Notes: a model not told the origin generated them from the sequence alone. DNA of 42,435 bases from an uncultured Bacteroidota bacterium (GCA_903844815.1 CAIMVD010000241.1:1-42435); one strand, 5' to 3'. Numbered from the stretch's first letter, positions 16,542-25,677 are shown. Numbers and translations: made by a program.

Positions 16542-17438
16542 ATGAGATATATCAGGTTGGTAAAGGACAAATCTGCCCGGCAAATAATGCTGGGCATTGC
16601 CATTTTTTCACTTTTACTTCTGCTTGTGATAGGGTTGAGCCTGTTTTTAAAAGCGCTACCGATAGTGAAAGAGAAATCTCTGTGGGTATTACTTACATCG
16701 GGTAACTGGAAACCCTTCAAGGGTGAATTTGGTTTTCTCCCGTATATTCTGAGTACACTTTACGTTTCTATTCTTGCAATAATAATTGCTCTCCCGTTGT
16801 CGATGTTAACAAGCATTTATTTGTGTACCTACGCCTCAAAAAGTATCCGCAGGATCTTTGAACCGGTGATTGATCTTCTATCGGGTATACCTCCTGTGAT
16901 ATATGGTGTTTGGGGTTCCTTAACGATAGTGCCTCTCATTGCCGACAAGATTGCTCCTCATTTTGTAGAATTCTCCTCGGGTTACACTGTTCTGGCAGGT
17001 GGGGTTGTACTTGCAATTATGATACTTCCGCTATTGGTAAGCGTCCTTCTTGAAGTTTTCAGGGCCTTACCGAAGGAGATGACCGAAGCATCGTTGTCGA
17101 TGGGGGCAACAAAATGGCAGACTGTAAAAAAGGTCATGCTGCGAAGATCGGTATCCGGGATCATTGCTGCCATAGTATTATCGGTATCAAGAGCCTTCGG
17201 TGAGACAATTGCAGTACTGATGGTGTGCGGAAATATTCCATTGGTGCCGCACTCCCTCTTTGATGCATGTTATCCCCTCCCTGCACTGATTGCGAATAAT
17301 TATGGTGAGATGTTATCGATGCCAAGTTATGAGTCAGCCCTGATGCTCGGAGCGTTTTTACTTTTTATTATAATAGTGATTTTCAACGGGATCTCACGGC
17401 TTACACTTAACCAGATAGAGAAAAGATATAGTTTGTGA
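16542..17438 (+). CDS. pstC: phosphate ABC transporter permease PstC
   Basis: This is a 298-residue inner-membrane permease with about six TM helices, the first at roughly 15-37. The cytoplasmic EAA loop that contacts the ATPase is clear: EMTEASLSMGATKWQTVKKV around residues 181-200, followed by the SRAFGETIAV helix typical of PstC. Spacing is 3 bp after pstS and 10 bp before pstA. It would form the transmembrane channel with PstA. Nothing unusual beyond a short N-terminal tail. Confidence 0.93.
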   Translation: MRYIRLVKDKSARQIMLGIAIFSLLLLLVIGLSLFLKALPIVKEKSLWVLLTSGNWKPFKGEFGFLPYILSTLYVSILAIIIALPLSMLTSIYLCTYASKSIRRIFEPVIDLLSGIPPVIYGVWGSLTIVPLIADKIAPHFVEFSSGYTVLAGGVVLAIMILPLLVSVLLEVFRALPKEMTEASLSMGATKWQTVKKVMLRRSVSGIIAAIVLSVSRAFGETIAVLMVCGNIPLVPHSLFDACYPLPALIANNYGEMLSMPSYESALMLGAFLLFIIIVIFNGISRLTLNQIEKRYSL

Positions 17439-17448
17439 TTTTTAAAAT

Positions 17449-18303
17449 ATGGCAATAAAAAATTTGAAATACCAGGAGGAAAAGATCTTTAAGATCCTTA
17501 TGATCCTATCGGCTATCTCCATAATGAGTATACTTTTTCATATAATTGGAACAATCCTCTACAAGGGGCTTCCCGGCCTGAGCTGGGATATGGTTACAAA
17601 ACTTCCCGGCGGAGGGTTTTACCTGGGCAAGGAAGGCGGAGTACTCAATGCTATTGTGGGTTCAGTTTATCTGATTATTGGTTCGCTTACTATCAGCCTT
17701 TTTCTTAGCGTACCACTTGTCCTATATATTAATTTTTATCTTCCCGTAAAATCTGTTTTCACGAGCATTATAAGGTTTTCATTTGATATCCTGTTCGGCG
17801 TCCCTTCCATAGTATACGGAGCATTTGGGTTCGCGCTGATGATGTTCCTGGGAATCAGGGCCTCACTGATGGGGGGGATCATTGCCGTTGCTTTTTTGAT
17901 CATGCCGATAATGATGAGGTCATTCGATGAAGTAGCAAGGTTATTGCCGCGCGATCTTCCCGATGCACTTCTGTCACTCGGCGCAACAAAATACGAAATG
18001 ATAAAAGTAATTCTCCGACAGTTAATGCCGGGTCTGGTAACGGCAATCCTGCTGGCCGTCGGTCGGGGTATCGGAGATGCTGCAACTGTTCTTTTTACAG
18101 CCGGTTACACTGATAATATTCCTGTATCGCTGAATCAACCTGCTGCAACACTTCCTCTTTCAATTTTTTTTCAGCTCGGAAGCCCGGTTGAAGAGGTTCA
18201 GAATCGTGCGTATGCTTCTGCATTAATATTAACCGGGATAATTCTTGTTCTCAGTTTTTCTGCACGGTACTTTAGTTCAAAATATTCAAAAAATAAGATA
18301 TAA
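17449..18303 (+). CDS. pstA: phosphate ABC transporter permease PstA
   Basis: This is a 284-residue inner-membrane permease paired with PstC. It has six predicted TM helices, PstA-like motifs YKGLPGLSWDMVTKLPGGG and FGVPSIVYGAFGFALMM, and the EAA loop DLPDALLSLGATKYEMIKV followed by GRGIGDAATVLFTAG. It ends 2 bp before pstB, so translation is probably coupled. It belongs to the same operon as the porin. Confidence 0.93.
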   Translation: MAIKNLKYQEEKIFKILMILSAISIMSILFHIIGTILYKGLPGLSWDMVTKLPGGGFYLGKEGGVLNAIVGSVYLIIGSLTISLFLSVPLVLYINFYLPVKSVFTSIIRFSFDILFGVPSIVYGAFGFALMMFLGIRASLMGGIIAVAFLIMPIMMRSFDEVARLLPRDLPDALLSLGATKYEMIKVILRQLMPGLVTAILLAVGRGIGDAATVLFTAGYTDNIPVSLNQPAATLPLSIFFQLGSPVEEVQNRAYASALILTGIILVLSFSARYFSSKYSKNKI

Positions 18304-18305
18304 TT

Positions 18306-19139
18306 ATGAAAAATATTGGCGCTGCGTCCTTATCAGAGAACAGAGTTTCTGATTATAATGAAATCACGCTAAGAAAACTTCCGGCTTCGCATTCAATCAG
18401 TATCAGAGACCTGAATGTTTTTATCGGTAACAATCATATATTGAATGATATAAACCTTACAATTCCAGAGAAGAGCATAACTTGCATCATAGGCCCGTCA
18501 GGATGCGGAAAATCTACTTTGCTTAAGACACTCAACCGGATGCATGATGAGACACCTGACGTACGAATTGAGGGAGAAGTATATGTTGATGATGAAAATA
18601 TTTATGGTAATAACATAAATGTTATCGACATAAGGAAGAAGATGGGTTTGCTGGCGCAGCGCCCATGCCCGCTGCCTATGTCAATATTCGACAATGTGGC
18701 TTACGGACCACGGATCCATGGACTTAAAAAACGGAAGGCCATTAATCAAACCGTAATCCAGTATTTGCAATACGTAGGCTTATGGGATGAAGTAAGGGAA
18801 AGAATCCGGACATCTGCTTCGAGCCTTTCGATCGGTCAGCAGCAACGACTCTGCCTTGCCCGGGGGTTGGCAATTGAACCGGAATATATCCTTGGCGATG
18901 AGGCTACTTCAGCACTTGATCCCATATCGACAAGAAAGATTGAAGAGATGTTTCTCAAACTTAAGGAAAAATACACAGTAATTCTCGTAACTCATACCCT
19001 GCGTCAGGCTAAACGTATTGCCGACCACATCGTGTTTATGTATATGGGCAGGATAATCGAATCAGGTCCAACTGAAGAATTCTTTAATAACCCTAAAGAT
19101 AAGCTTACAAAAGATTATTTGTCGGGTAGTTTTAGCTAA
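18306..19139 (+). CDS. pstB: phosphate ABC transporter ATP-binding protein PstB
   Basis: This is a 277-residue ABC ATPase with Walker A GPSGCGKST, a PstB-type Q-loop region (LAQRPCPLPMSIFDNVAYGP), signature LSIGQQQRL, and the D-loop and H-loop (LVTHTLRQA). Walker B reads LGDEATSALDP rather than the usual DEPTSALD, a Pro-to-Ala change after the catalytic Glu. About 30 extra residues precede the ABC core. It is the last gene of the operon; no phoU follows, since the next gene is a convergent permease. An in-frame GTG or later start is not needed because the ATG lies 2 bp after pstA. Confidence 0.94.
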   Translation: MKNIGAASLSENRVSDYNEITLRKLPASHSISIRDLNVFIGNNHILNDINLTIPEKSITCIIGPSGCGKSTLLKTLNRMHDETPDVRIEGEVYVDDENIYGNNINVIDIRKKMGLLAQRPCPLPMSIFDNVAYGPRIHGLKKRKAINQTVIQYLQYVGLWDEVRERIRTSASSLSIGQQQRLCLARGLAIEPEYILGDEATSALDPISTRKIEEMFLKLKEKYTVILVTHTLRQAKRIADHIVFMYMGRIIESGPTEEFFNNPKDKLTKDYLSGSFS

Positions 19140-19212
19140 ATAGTTATCATTCAATGAATTTTACTTACCGAAAATCTGAACCGGTTAATGAAACCCGACA
19201 TGATTACCGGTG

Positions 19213-21639
19213 CTAAACCACTCTCAAGGCCTCTGCCGGATTCTTTGAAGCTGCCTTAAATGCCTGATAGCTGATCGACAGCCATCCTATTGCTAAGGTA
19301 AGGCTGGTTGCAAAGATAAAGATCAAGGGATTTATTCCTGCTTTTATTGCAAATCCTTCGAGCCAGTACCTTGAACCAAACCAGGCAACGGGCCAGGCTA
19401 TTAGAGAGGAGATAAGAATCAGGTAAACAACCTCTTTCGACAAAAGGTTCAGGACTATCATTATTGATGCTCCGTATGTTTTTCTGATGCCAATCTCCCT
19501 GCTCCTTTTATTAGTGATGAATGTGATCAGACCCAGCAATCCTAGGCAGGCAATAAATACTGCGAGCACAGAAAAGAGGATGAATATTCTCCCTGTCCTG
19601 GCTTCTGCTCCATACAGGTTTTTCCAGCTGTCGGAAAAGAATTCGTACTGAAATGGTTGTTTGGTTGTGAATGTTTGCCAGACCTTTTCTATATCCCTGA
19701 TGGTTCCGGGAATGTCGCTCCCGGTTAGCCTGACTGTTGCGTATTTATCGCCATTGCCCTGATCCATTACCGAAAAGCAAACCGGAGTAATTGCCTTGTG
19801 CATTGATTCGATGTAGAAGTCTTTCATAACTCCGATTATCTGCAGCCTCCGGAACTCCTGAGGGCCCCGGGGCTCAAGTAAATACTTTCCAACAGGGTCC
19901 TTTAATCCTAAAGAGCGTACAGCAGTTTCATTTATAAGAATAGCCAGGGAGTCGCTGCCATAGTCATGTGAAAAGAAGCGTCCCTCAACCAGCTGAACAC
20001 CCAAAGCCTGTGGAAAATCGAGGCTTACACCCGTCTGATTAATAAGATAAGTATTTTTTTCAGGATCTTCATCTTTCAGGAACCCGTTATTGTTGAAGGT
20101 GGTTCCGGGCAAAGCCGAGGAAAAGCCGGCTTTTTCAACTCCGGGAATTTGCAAAAGCTGAGTCCTGAAGGGTTCAAGCTGTCTGTAGAATGAATCAGGC
20201 CTCCTTATGACAATCAGGTTATCTTTTGAAAACCCCAGATCCTTGCTTGTCATGAAAGTAAGCTGGTTATATACAATTACTGCCCCGATAATTATTATTG
20301 TTGATACGGTAAACTGCAATACAACAAGAATTCCCCTGAGGTTTTTCGACATTGAGCCGGGGTTGAGGGTTCCTTTTAATACTTCTGCAGGATTGAACGA
20401 AGCGAGAACAAATGCAGGATATGAACCGGCAGCGATCCCGACAATGCCTATTAACATTATCAATGCTAATACTCCTGCAGTGCTTCCTAACAGGTTTAAG
20501 GCAATCTCTCTGCCCATGAGATTATTAAACGATGGAGCCAGTGCATAAACAAGAACAAGCGCCAGAATAAAGGCAATTAAGACAATTATAAATGATTCTC
20601 CGAGGAATTGCAGCATGAGACCCCGTTTATTAGCTCCTGCTACTTTCTTTACCCCAACCTCTTTGGCTCTGCCTGCTGATTTGGCTGTTGCCAGATTTAC
20701 ATAATTAATTATAGCAACCAAAAGAATAAGAATAGCAATAACAGCAAAAATGTAAACAGTAGAAAGTGACCCCGGCGGCTCAAGATTATACTGCGGTGCT
20801 CCTTTAAGGTGAATATCCTGCAGGGGTTCAAGAACATATTTGAAATCATTTCCCGCTTTCCTGAAATCGGCTATCGAAAACCCGAGAAACTGCTGAATCT
20901 GTGGTCCGACATATTTTTCTATCATGCCCTGGAATTTCTGTTCCAGCTGGTTCTTTTCTATATTTTCATTTACTACGATATAGGTATAGAAGTTATGACT
21001 AACCCAGTTATCATCGTTTGCTCTTTGGGGATATGTGCTCAGTGAGGCAAGCATATCGAATTTTATGTGAGAGTTGTCGGGGACATTCTGAACCACCCCT
21101 GTCACTGTGTAAAGTATAGTATCTTGTTCAACGCTTATTCTTTCACCAACAGGATCTTTCGCGCCAAAATATTTCTTTGAAAATTCTTCAGTAAGCACCA
21201 TGGAGCGTGGAAGTACAAGAGCAGTCTTCGGATCACCTTTTAAGAGTTTAAAATCGAGTACGCTAAAAAAAGTCGAATCGGCAAAAAGGACTCCGTCTTC
21301 ATTGAATTTTTTGTCTTCAAACCTGATCAGCCATGCCCCCATCCCTGTTACCCTAGTTGCATTCAAAACTTCAGGATAGTCATCGAGCATCGCTTTTGCC
21401 ATGGGAGCGGCCGTGATGGCCTGATTTATTTCGCCTCCCGACATTCTTCCAACAACTTTCAGTCGGTATATGTTCTCAAAATTCTTGTGGAACCGGTCAT
21501 AACTCAGCTCATTTATTACATACAGCGAAATAAAAAGGAAGCTTGTTAATCCGATCGTGAGCCCCAGAATATTAATTACAACAGATCTGTATTGTTTCCT
21601 CAAATTTCTGAGAACATTTATTAAGAATCTTTTAAGCAT
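19213..21639 (-). CDS. MacB/FtsX-type ABC transporter permease
   Basis: This 808-residue protein has the duplicated Bacteroidota layout. An N-terminal TM (about 17-40) is followed by a MacB periplasmic core domain (45-245) and a TM block with FtsX fold (about 280-445, including the AKSAGRAKEVGVKKVAGANK loop). A second periplasmic domain (470-665) and a second FtsX block (about 685-805, with NKRSREIGIRKTYGAS) complete it. These permeases move lipids, peptides or lipoproteins, or transmit mechanical force, rather than import solutes. No cognate MacB/LolD-like ATPase is adjacent, as PstB on the other strand is unrelated. An 8-bp inverted repeat (21640-21647/21668-21675) lies in its leader just before the ATG. 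Confidence 0.92.
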   Translation of the reverse strand: MLKRFLINVLRNLRKQYRSVVINILGLTIGLTSFLFISLYVINELSYDRFHKNFENIYRLKVVGRMSGGEINQAITAAPMAKAMLDDYPEVLNATRVTGMGAWLIRFEDKKFNEDGVLFADSTFFSVLDFKLLKGDPKTALVLPRSMVLTEEFSKKYFGAKDPVGERISVEQDTILYTVTGVVQNVPDNSHIKFDMLASLSTYPQRANDDNWVSHNFYTYIVVNENIEKNQLEQKFQGMIEKYVGPQIQQFLGFSIADFRKAGNDFKYVLEPLQDIHLKGAPQYNLEPPGSLSTVYIFAVIAILILLVAIINYVNLATAKSAGRAKEVGVKKVAGANKRGLMLQFLGESFIIVLIAFILALVLVYALAPSFNNLMGREIALNLLGSTAGVLALIMLIGIVGIAAGSYPAFVLASFNPAEVLKGTLNPGSMSKNLRGILVVLQFTVSTIIIIGAVIVYNQLTFMTSKDLGFSKDNLIVIRRPDSFYRQLEPFRTQLLQIPGVEKAGFSSALPGTTFNNNGFLKDEDPEKNTYLINQTGVSLDFPQALGVQLVEGRFFSHDYGSDSLAILINETAVRSLGLKDPVGKYLLEPRGPQEFRRLQIIGVMKDFYIESMHKAITPVCFSVMDQGNGDKYATVRLTGSDIPGTIRDIEKVWQTFTTKQPFQYEFFSDSWKNLYGAEARTGRIFILFSVLAVFIACLGLLGLITFITNKRSREIGIRKTYGASIMIVLNLLSKEVVYLILISSLIAWPVAWFGSRYWLEGFAIKAGINPLIFIFATSLTLAIGWLSISYQAFKAASKNPAEALRVV

Positions 21640-21738
21640 AAGGAGAGGATTAAGTTTTCAATAATTACTCTCCTTAAAGACAAATAAAAATGTAAGATGT
21701 TGCATTGAAAACAGAAAGGGAATACTGGTTGAATAAAA

Positions 21739-22545
21739 TCAGAAAATAACCGACAAACAGGTCAATGCGCCGTCAGCCTTCCTGAACTCTGACATTTCAA
21801 GTTCAATAACAGGGAGGCCTTTTTCCTCAATGAGTGCTTTTGTTATCGGAAACCCCTTTGGAATTATAACCCTTTTATGTACTACCAGGCAATTAGCGCA
21901 ATATTCTTCCTCTTTGGGAACAATTATTTTTTCAAAGCCCGAAAAAATATTGACATCAAAATAACCTTCAGCGAGAATTATCAGTCCGTTTCCCAGGTAG
22001 GTGCAAACTGATTTCAGATGCAGGGTGTTCCTGATTTCAACAGGCTTAATCCAGTATCCCCGTGGCTCCAGAACTGAAGCTACCTGTCTCATTCCCTCAG
22101 CGTTTGTCCTGGAAGAGATCCCGATATATAATGTTTTCTCTATTTTTAAAACATCTCCTCCATCAAGGGTTCCGGGCAGGCTTATACGGCTGACGTCTTT
22201 GAAGAGTGACAGGGTCTTTTCCAATGCAACTGTTTCCGCGACCCTGCTTTGTATTCCCGGATTGGTTATTATTGCAAGGTCATCAATTATAAGCACAGTG
22301 TCCTCTGTAAAACAACAATCGGGCAGTGAATCATCAGCGTCAAGCCTGATCAGATTTAGCCCAAGGGACGAGAGCGTATTACAATAGAGCTGATGTTGCA
22401 GTATTGCACGATCCGTATCTATATCGTCAGAGGTGTTGTAAGTTGAAACACACTGCCTGAAAGACTCCGGAACATCCCTTACAATAGCAAATGTATCAAT
22501 TATATCTTTTGTCATGGGTTTATATTTTTCCTGCATAAGGATCAA
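21739..22545 (-). CDS. dimethylarginine dimethylaminohydrolase-like amidinohydrolase
   Basis: This 268-residue protein aligns by eye along its length with DDAH, the enzyme that hydrolyses N-methylated arginines to citrulline plus methylamines. Seen: VRDVPESF near the start, SLPDCCFTED (D76, E80), TLDGGDVL, SSRTNAEG, the catalytic His in LHLKS (H176) and the catalytic Cys in GALTCLSVIF (C263), six residues from the C-terminus. The internal Met at residue 11 is a good alternative start (22515). It is cytoplasmic and stands alone, with the permease 99 bp downstream. An arginine deiminase or related agmatine enzyme is less likely because of length and the C-terminal motif. Confidence 0.87.
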   Translation of the reverse strand: MILMQEKYKPMTKDIIDTFAIVRDVPESFRQCVSTYNTSDDIDTDRAILQHQLYCNTLSSLGLNLIRLDADDSLPDCCFTEDTVLIIDDLAIITNPGIQSRVAETVALEKTLSLFKDVSRISLPGTLDGGDVLKIEKTLYIGISSRTNAEGMRQVASVLEPRGYWIKPVEIRNTLHLKSVCTYLGNGLIILAEGYFDVNIFSGFEKIIVPKEEEYCANCLVVHKRVIIPKGFPITKALIEEKGLPVIELEMSEFRKADGALTCLSVIF

Positions 22546-22793
22546 TCTTGTGCAGGATAATAATGATCTTAAAGCTTAGAATTAAACCATAGCAAGGTAA
22601 GAAAAATTGCTATTCAATAAAGTACTATTCAATTAAGCTAACTAAAATTATTTAGATCATAAATATATTAAAAATAATATGACTATCGGAAATAGATAAT
22701 TATAATCCAGGTTGGGAGGAACTTTTTGACAGAGGATCAATACTCAAACCCGTGAAAGTGAAAAACATTTAACAGCCTTTTATTTATGACGTT
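22546..22793. other. AT-rich intergenic region without recognised gene
   Basis: This stretch lies between the start of the minus-strand DDAH-like gene and the nested hairpin element. I see no convincing ORF, RNA gene or consensus promoter in it. It is very AT-rich around 22600-22700. Confidence 0.5.
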
Positions 22794-22967
22794 AAGATTC
22801 CTCGCTTCGCTCGGAATGACATTGTTCAAGTAAGTTAAGAGGGGGAGGGAAAGAGCGGCGAGCTGATGAAGAATGAAGAAAATCCTGCAATTTCACTTAG
22901 CTCGCCGCTCTTTCCCTCCCCCTGATCTGCCAAATAATTTGTCATTCCGAGCGAAGCGAGGAATCTT
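22794..22967. repeat. 174-bp nested hairpin element (copy 2)
   Basis: Perfect 28-bp outer arms lie at 22794-22821 and 22940-22967; the left arm begins AAGATTCCTC and ends CGGAATGACA, and contains its own palindrome ATTCC...GGAAT around GCTTCGCT. Perfect 24-bp inner arms lie at 22841-22864 and 22899-22922, G/A-rich with AGCGGCGA. Spacers are 19 and 17 nt and the loop is 34 nt, nearly identical spacing to the element at 5111-5376 although spacers and loop differ in sequence. It lies between two divergent genes, so it is not simply a terminator. A 67-codon ORF crossing it is an artefact. Confidence 0.88.
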
Positions 22968-23328
22968 ATATACTTGTAGATTAATCTGTTAAATAGCAAT
23001 TTCCTGATTTGAGATTTTTCTGGATTATTGTTATTCATTCCCGATACTCATAAAAATTATCTCATTTCATAACGAAGGTCTCAATAGTCCAAATTCCGCT
23101 TGTATTCAACTCAAAGAATATCCTATTGGGAGTTAACTTTATGATTTTGCGTTAATTTTCAGGCATAATATTTGTAACCCTTCTTACTCAGGTTTTTAAA
23201 TTAAACAATTACATTAGTCTCGGGAATGATTCAAAAATCAATTTTGATTTTAATGAGGCTTACTTCTTTTATACTTTTATTATGTTATTCAGGTTTTATA
23301 GTTATATATCAGTACTTAATCCGGTTTT
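22968..23328. other. AT-rich leader region of the CotH gene
   Basis: No gene was seen. AATATTTG at 23167-23174 is one base off the TAnnTTTG -7 box, with TTTG at 23146-23149 spaced 17 bases upstream. If used, this would give a leader of about 150 nt for the CotH-type gene at 23329. Confidence 0.3.
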
Positions 23329-24777
23329 ATGTTAAGAATTAAACATCTTTTTCCTGTACTATTTTTCCTGCTTTTAGTAAGCTGTAAAAAAGAATATGGC
23401 GATCTCGAGCCTGAAGAGGCGGTAAAATTCGCCGTTGAAACCGGCAATAGTGAGCTTCCTTATATACAGATTAAAACAATCAGCCAGGTTCTGAATGAGC
23501 CTAAGGTTTCAGGGGAAATGAATATTTATGTCAATAAGAGAAATGTTCTAAAAACCGCGATTGGCATCGAATACAGGGGATCTACATCTTTCAGGATTTC
23601 TGATAAAAAGTCATATGGAATTGAAACCCGTGACGAGAGCGGCAACAGTGCCGATGTTGAAGTTGGAGGCTTCCCTGCTGAATCGGACTGGATTCTGACG
23701 GGAGATGTATTCAGTGCACCCGGCCATACAATTTTTGATCCGACTCTTATGCATCATTATGTGGGCTATGAGCTGTTCAGAAGAATGGGGGAATATGCCA
23801 GCCGTTCCAAATATGTGGAACTGGAATTGAATGGAGTCTATATGGGTGTTTACACATTAATGGAAAAACTAAAAAGAGGCCCCGACAGGATTGATATTAA
23901 GAAACTTGAACCAACGGATATCGACACTGCTGCTATCACAGGCGGATATATTCTTAAAATCGACAAAACTTCGGGAAGAGATGTTTCAGGGTATCATCCT
24001 CTTGACTATTATTTAAACAACTGGGACGACGATGCCAGGTATATCGAGAAGAACAGCTTCAGATCAAAATATGATATTTTCAGGCAACTGATGACAGCCA
24101 GTCCGTTTGGGCCACCCTACAATTCGAACAAATACCTTGAGACTTATTTTCTGTATGAATATCCCGATGCTGATGTCATAACAGCGGCTCAGAAATCGTA
24201 TATTCAAAAATATCTGAACGATTTTGAAACTGCGCTTTTAACTGATGATTTCGGTTCGGATAAAAGAACCTATACGAATTATATCGACAGGAAAAGTTTT
24301 ATTGATTTTTTTATAATAAACGAAGTCTGCGGAAACGTGGATGGATACCGTCTAAGCACCTATATGTACAAAAACAGGGGAGAAAAGCTGAAAATGGGAC
24401 CCATCTGGGATCTTAATATAGGGTATAATCTGCAGGACAGGGTTCCCTTTAACGACTGGATTATAAATTATAATACCTATGTAAAAAGTGATGCCTGGAT
24501 GGTGCCGTTCTGGTGGAAGCGCCTCATGGAAGATCCTCAGGCAAGGAGTGAATTAAAAATTCGCTGGACAGAGTTAAGGGCCAATGTCCTTAGTACTATT
24601 AATGTATTGGGTCTTACGAACACTACTTCGGATTACCTGACAAAGAATAATGCAATTAGCAGAAATTATGCAAAATGGACAGGTATTACTGTTAATTATT
24701 CAGCAAGTGTAAGTGAAATGAATACCTGGCTTAGAAACAGGCTTGAGTGGATGGATTCAAAGATTATGGCATTTTAA
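23329..24777 (+). CDS. CotH-kinase family lipoprotein
   Basis: This is a 482-residue protein with a signal peptide and good lipobox (LLVSC, Cys19). It has the CotH fold signatures: YRGSTSFRISDKKSYGIET near residue 84, a stretch ending in YVELELNGVYMGVYTLMEK, GGYILKIDK, and an aspartate-rich C-terminal motif KLKMGPIWDLNIGYN preceded by NEVCGNVDGYR. CotH proteins are atypical kinases; Bacillus CotH phosphorylates spore-coat proteins, and bacterial surface CotH proteins elsewhere are mostly uncharacterised. A lipid-anchored copy in a non-sporulating group implies an extracytoplasmic role. It is transcribed alone, convergent with the barrel protein gene 50 bp away. Confidence 0.88.
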   Translation: MLRIKHLFPVLFFLLLVSCKKEYGDLEPEEAVKFAVETGNSELPYIQIKTISQVLNEPKVSGEMNIYVNKRNVLKTAIGIEYRGSTSFRISDKKSYGIETRDESGNSADVEVGGFPAESDWILTGDVFSAPGHTIFDPTLMHHYVGYELFRRMGEYASRSKYVELELNGVYMGVYTLMEKLKRGPDRIDIKKLEPTDIDTAAITGGYILKIDKTSGRDVSGYHPLDYYLNNWDDDARYIEKNSFRSKYDIFRQLMTASPFGPPYNSNKYLETYFLYEYPDADVITAAQKSYIQKYLNDFETALLTDDFGSDKRTYTNYIDRKSFIDFFIINEVCGNVDGYRLSTYMYKNRGEKLKMGPIWDLNIGYNLQDRVPFNDWIINYNTYVKSDAWMVPFWWKRLMEDPQARSELKIRWTELRANVLSTINVLGLTNTTSDYLTKNNAISRNYAKWTGITVNYSASVSEMNTWLRNRLEWMDSKIMAF

Positions 24778-24827
24778 TTCCGCAATTCATGGGAAGCTCC
24801 CAAAGTAATGCATAGCTTATTGGAGAC

Positions 24828-25493
24828 TCATTTCATGGGGAAGCTGATACCGCAGTATACTCCAATATTATAACCCGAAATATGGTCTTTATAACCCGCG
24901 TTGTACTCCGCGTAAGGCGAAAGCACAAACCTTCCGAAGTACTTGTTCAGCTGAACTCCTGCAGCAAAACTCAGTTGTTCACCGGTAAAATCAGGATCTG
25001 AATAATTGCCATGTTCGTAGGCATATTTATATCGTAAAATGCTAACATACGGTGATAGATCCAGTTGATTTTTTAAAGGTATATGATATGAAATGTGTTC
25101 AAATGAAAGAGCGATAGCAGCTAAAGTGAATAAGAAATTCGTAAGGCTCTCGCCACCATCACCAAAAGAAATACCCTCATCTCCCAGTAAAGAATTTCCC
25201 GCTAAAAGAATTATTGGCAAACCGATTAACCCGGGGCCAAAATGCGCATAATCCTTTCCAAAAACAATATCGCCATCGACACTAAACCTCTTTCCCAGGA
25301 ACAGCTGCATTTTAACCCCGCCTGCAAACTGTGATCCGTTTGGAGTTTTTAGCAGCATGTCCGGAGATGCCGCTATGCTGAAATCACCTGCCCTGTGACG
25401 TGTTTGAGTACTGTCGGGCTTATAATATTCATATTGTGAGTAGCCTGAAAGAGAAATTAAAAGCAAAATTATTATCGCGAATAGTATTTTCAT
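24828..25493 (-). CDS. outer-membrane beta-barrel protein, hypothetical
   Basis: This 221-residue protein has a signal peptide (about 1-19, ending GYSQ) and alternating amphipathic strands (GVKMQLFLGKRFSVDGDIVFGK, FAAGVQLNKYFGRFVLSPYAEYNAGY). It ends YNIGVYCGISFPMK, a typical barrel C-terminus with aromatic positions. A small OmpW/OmpX-like 8-stranded barrel is likely. No specific family was recognised. It is divergent from the lipoprotein gene at 25723 across 229 bp. Confidence 0.65.
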   Translation of the reverse strand: MKILFAIIILLLISLSGYSQYEYYKPDSTQTRHRAGDFSIAASPDMLLKTPNGSQFAGGVKMQLFLGKRFSVDGDIVFGKDYAHFGPGLIGLPIILLAGNSLLGDEGISFGDGGESLTNFLFTLAAIALSFEHISYHIPLKNQLDLSPYVSILRYKYAYEHGNYSDPDFTGEQLSFAAGVQLNKYFGRFVLSPYAEYNAGYKDHISGYNIGVYCGISFPMK

Positions 25494-25677
25494 CCCGGGA
25501 CAAGGATTTATGTTGCCTGAAAGTTAAAATATTTTTTTAAAATCAGGATAGGATAAATAAAACTATTTCTTCAATTCAATAACGATCAGGCAGTAAGAAA
25601 TATTAATTCGTATCTGAATTATTTCCGGTCTGGCTACTCAATCGAAAAAGTTATAACGCTGGTTTCGATTAAAGGAT

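Noticed and set aside
18306-19139. PstB considered as the ATPase of the neighbouring MacB/FtsX permease
   Set aside because: Its motifs and 2-bp spacing tie it to pstA; the permease is on the opposite strand.
22794-22967. Nested repeat considered as an ordinary rho-independent terminator
   Set aside because: It lies between divergent starts, the stems are far longer than needed, and no T-run follows the outer stem.
22835-23038. 67-codon minus-strand ORF
   Set aside because: It runs through the nested inverted repeat; its sequence is created by the repeat arms and has no protein-like features.
24788-24810. Short hairpin TGGGA/TCCCA between the CotH and barrel genes
   Set aside because: Only a 5-bp stem with no T-run; too weak to call a terminator.
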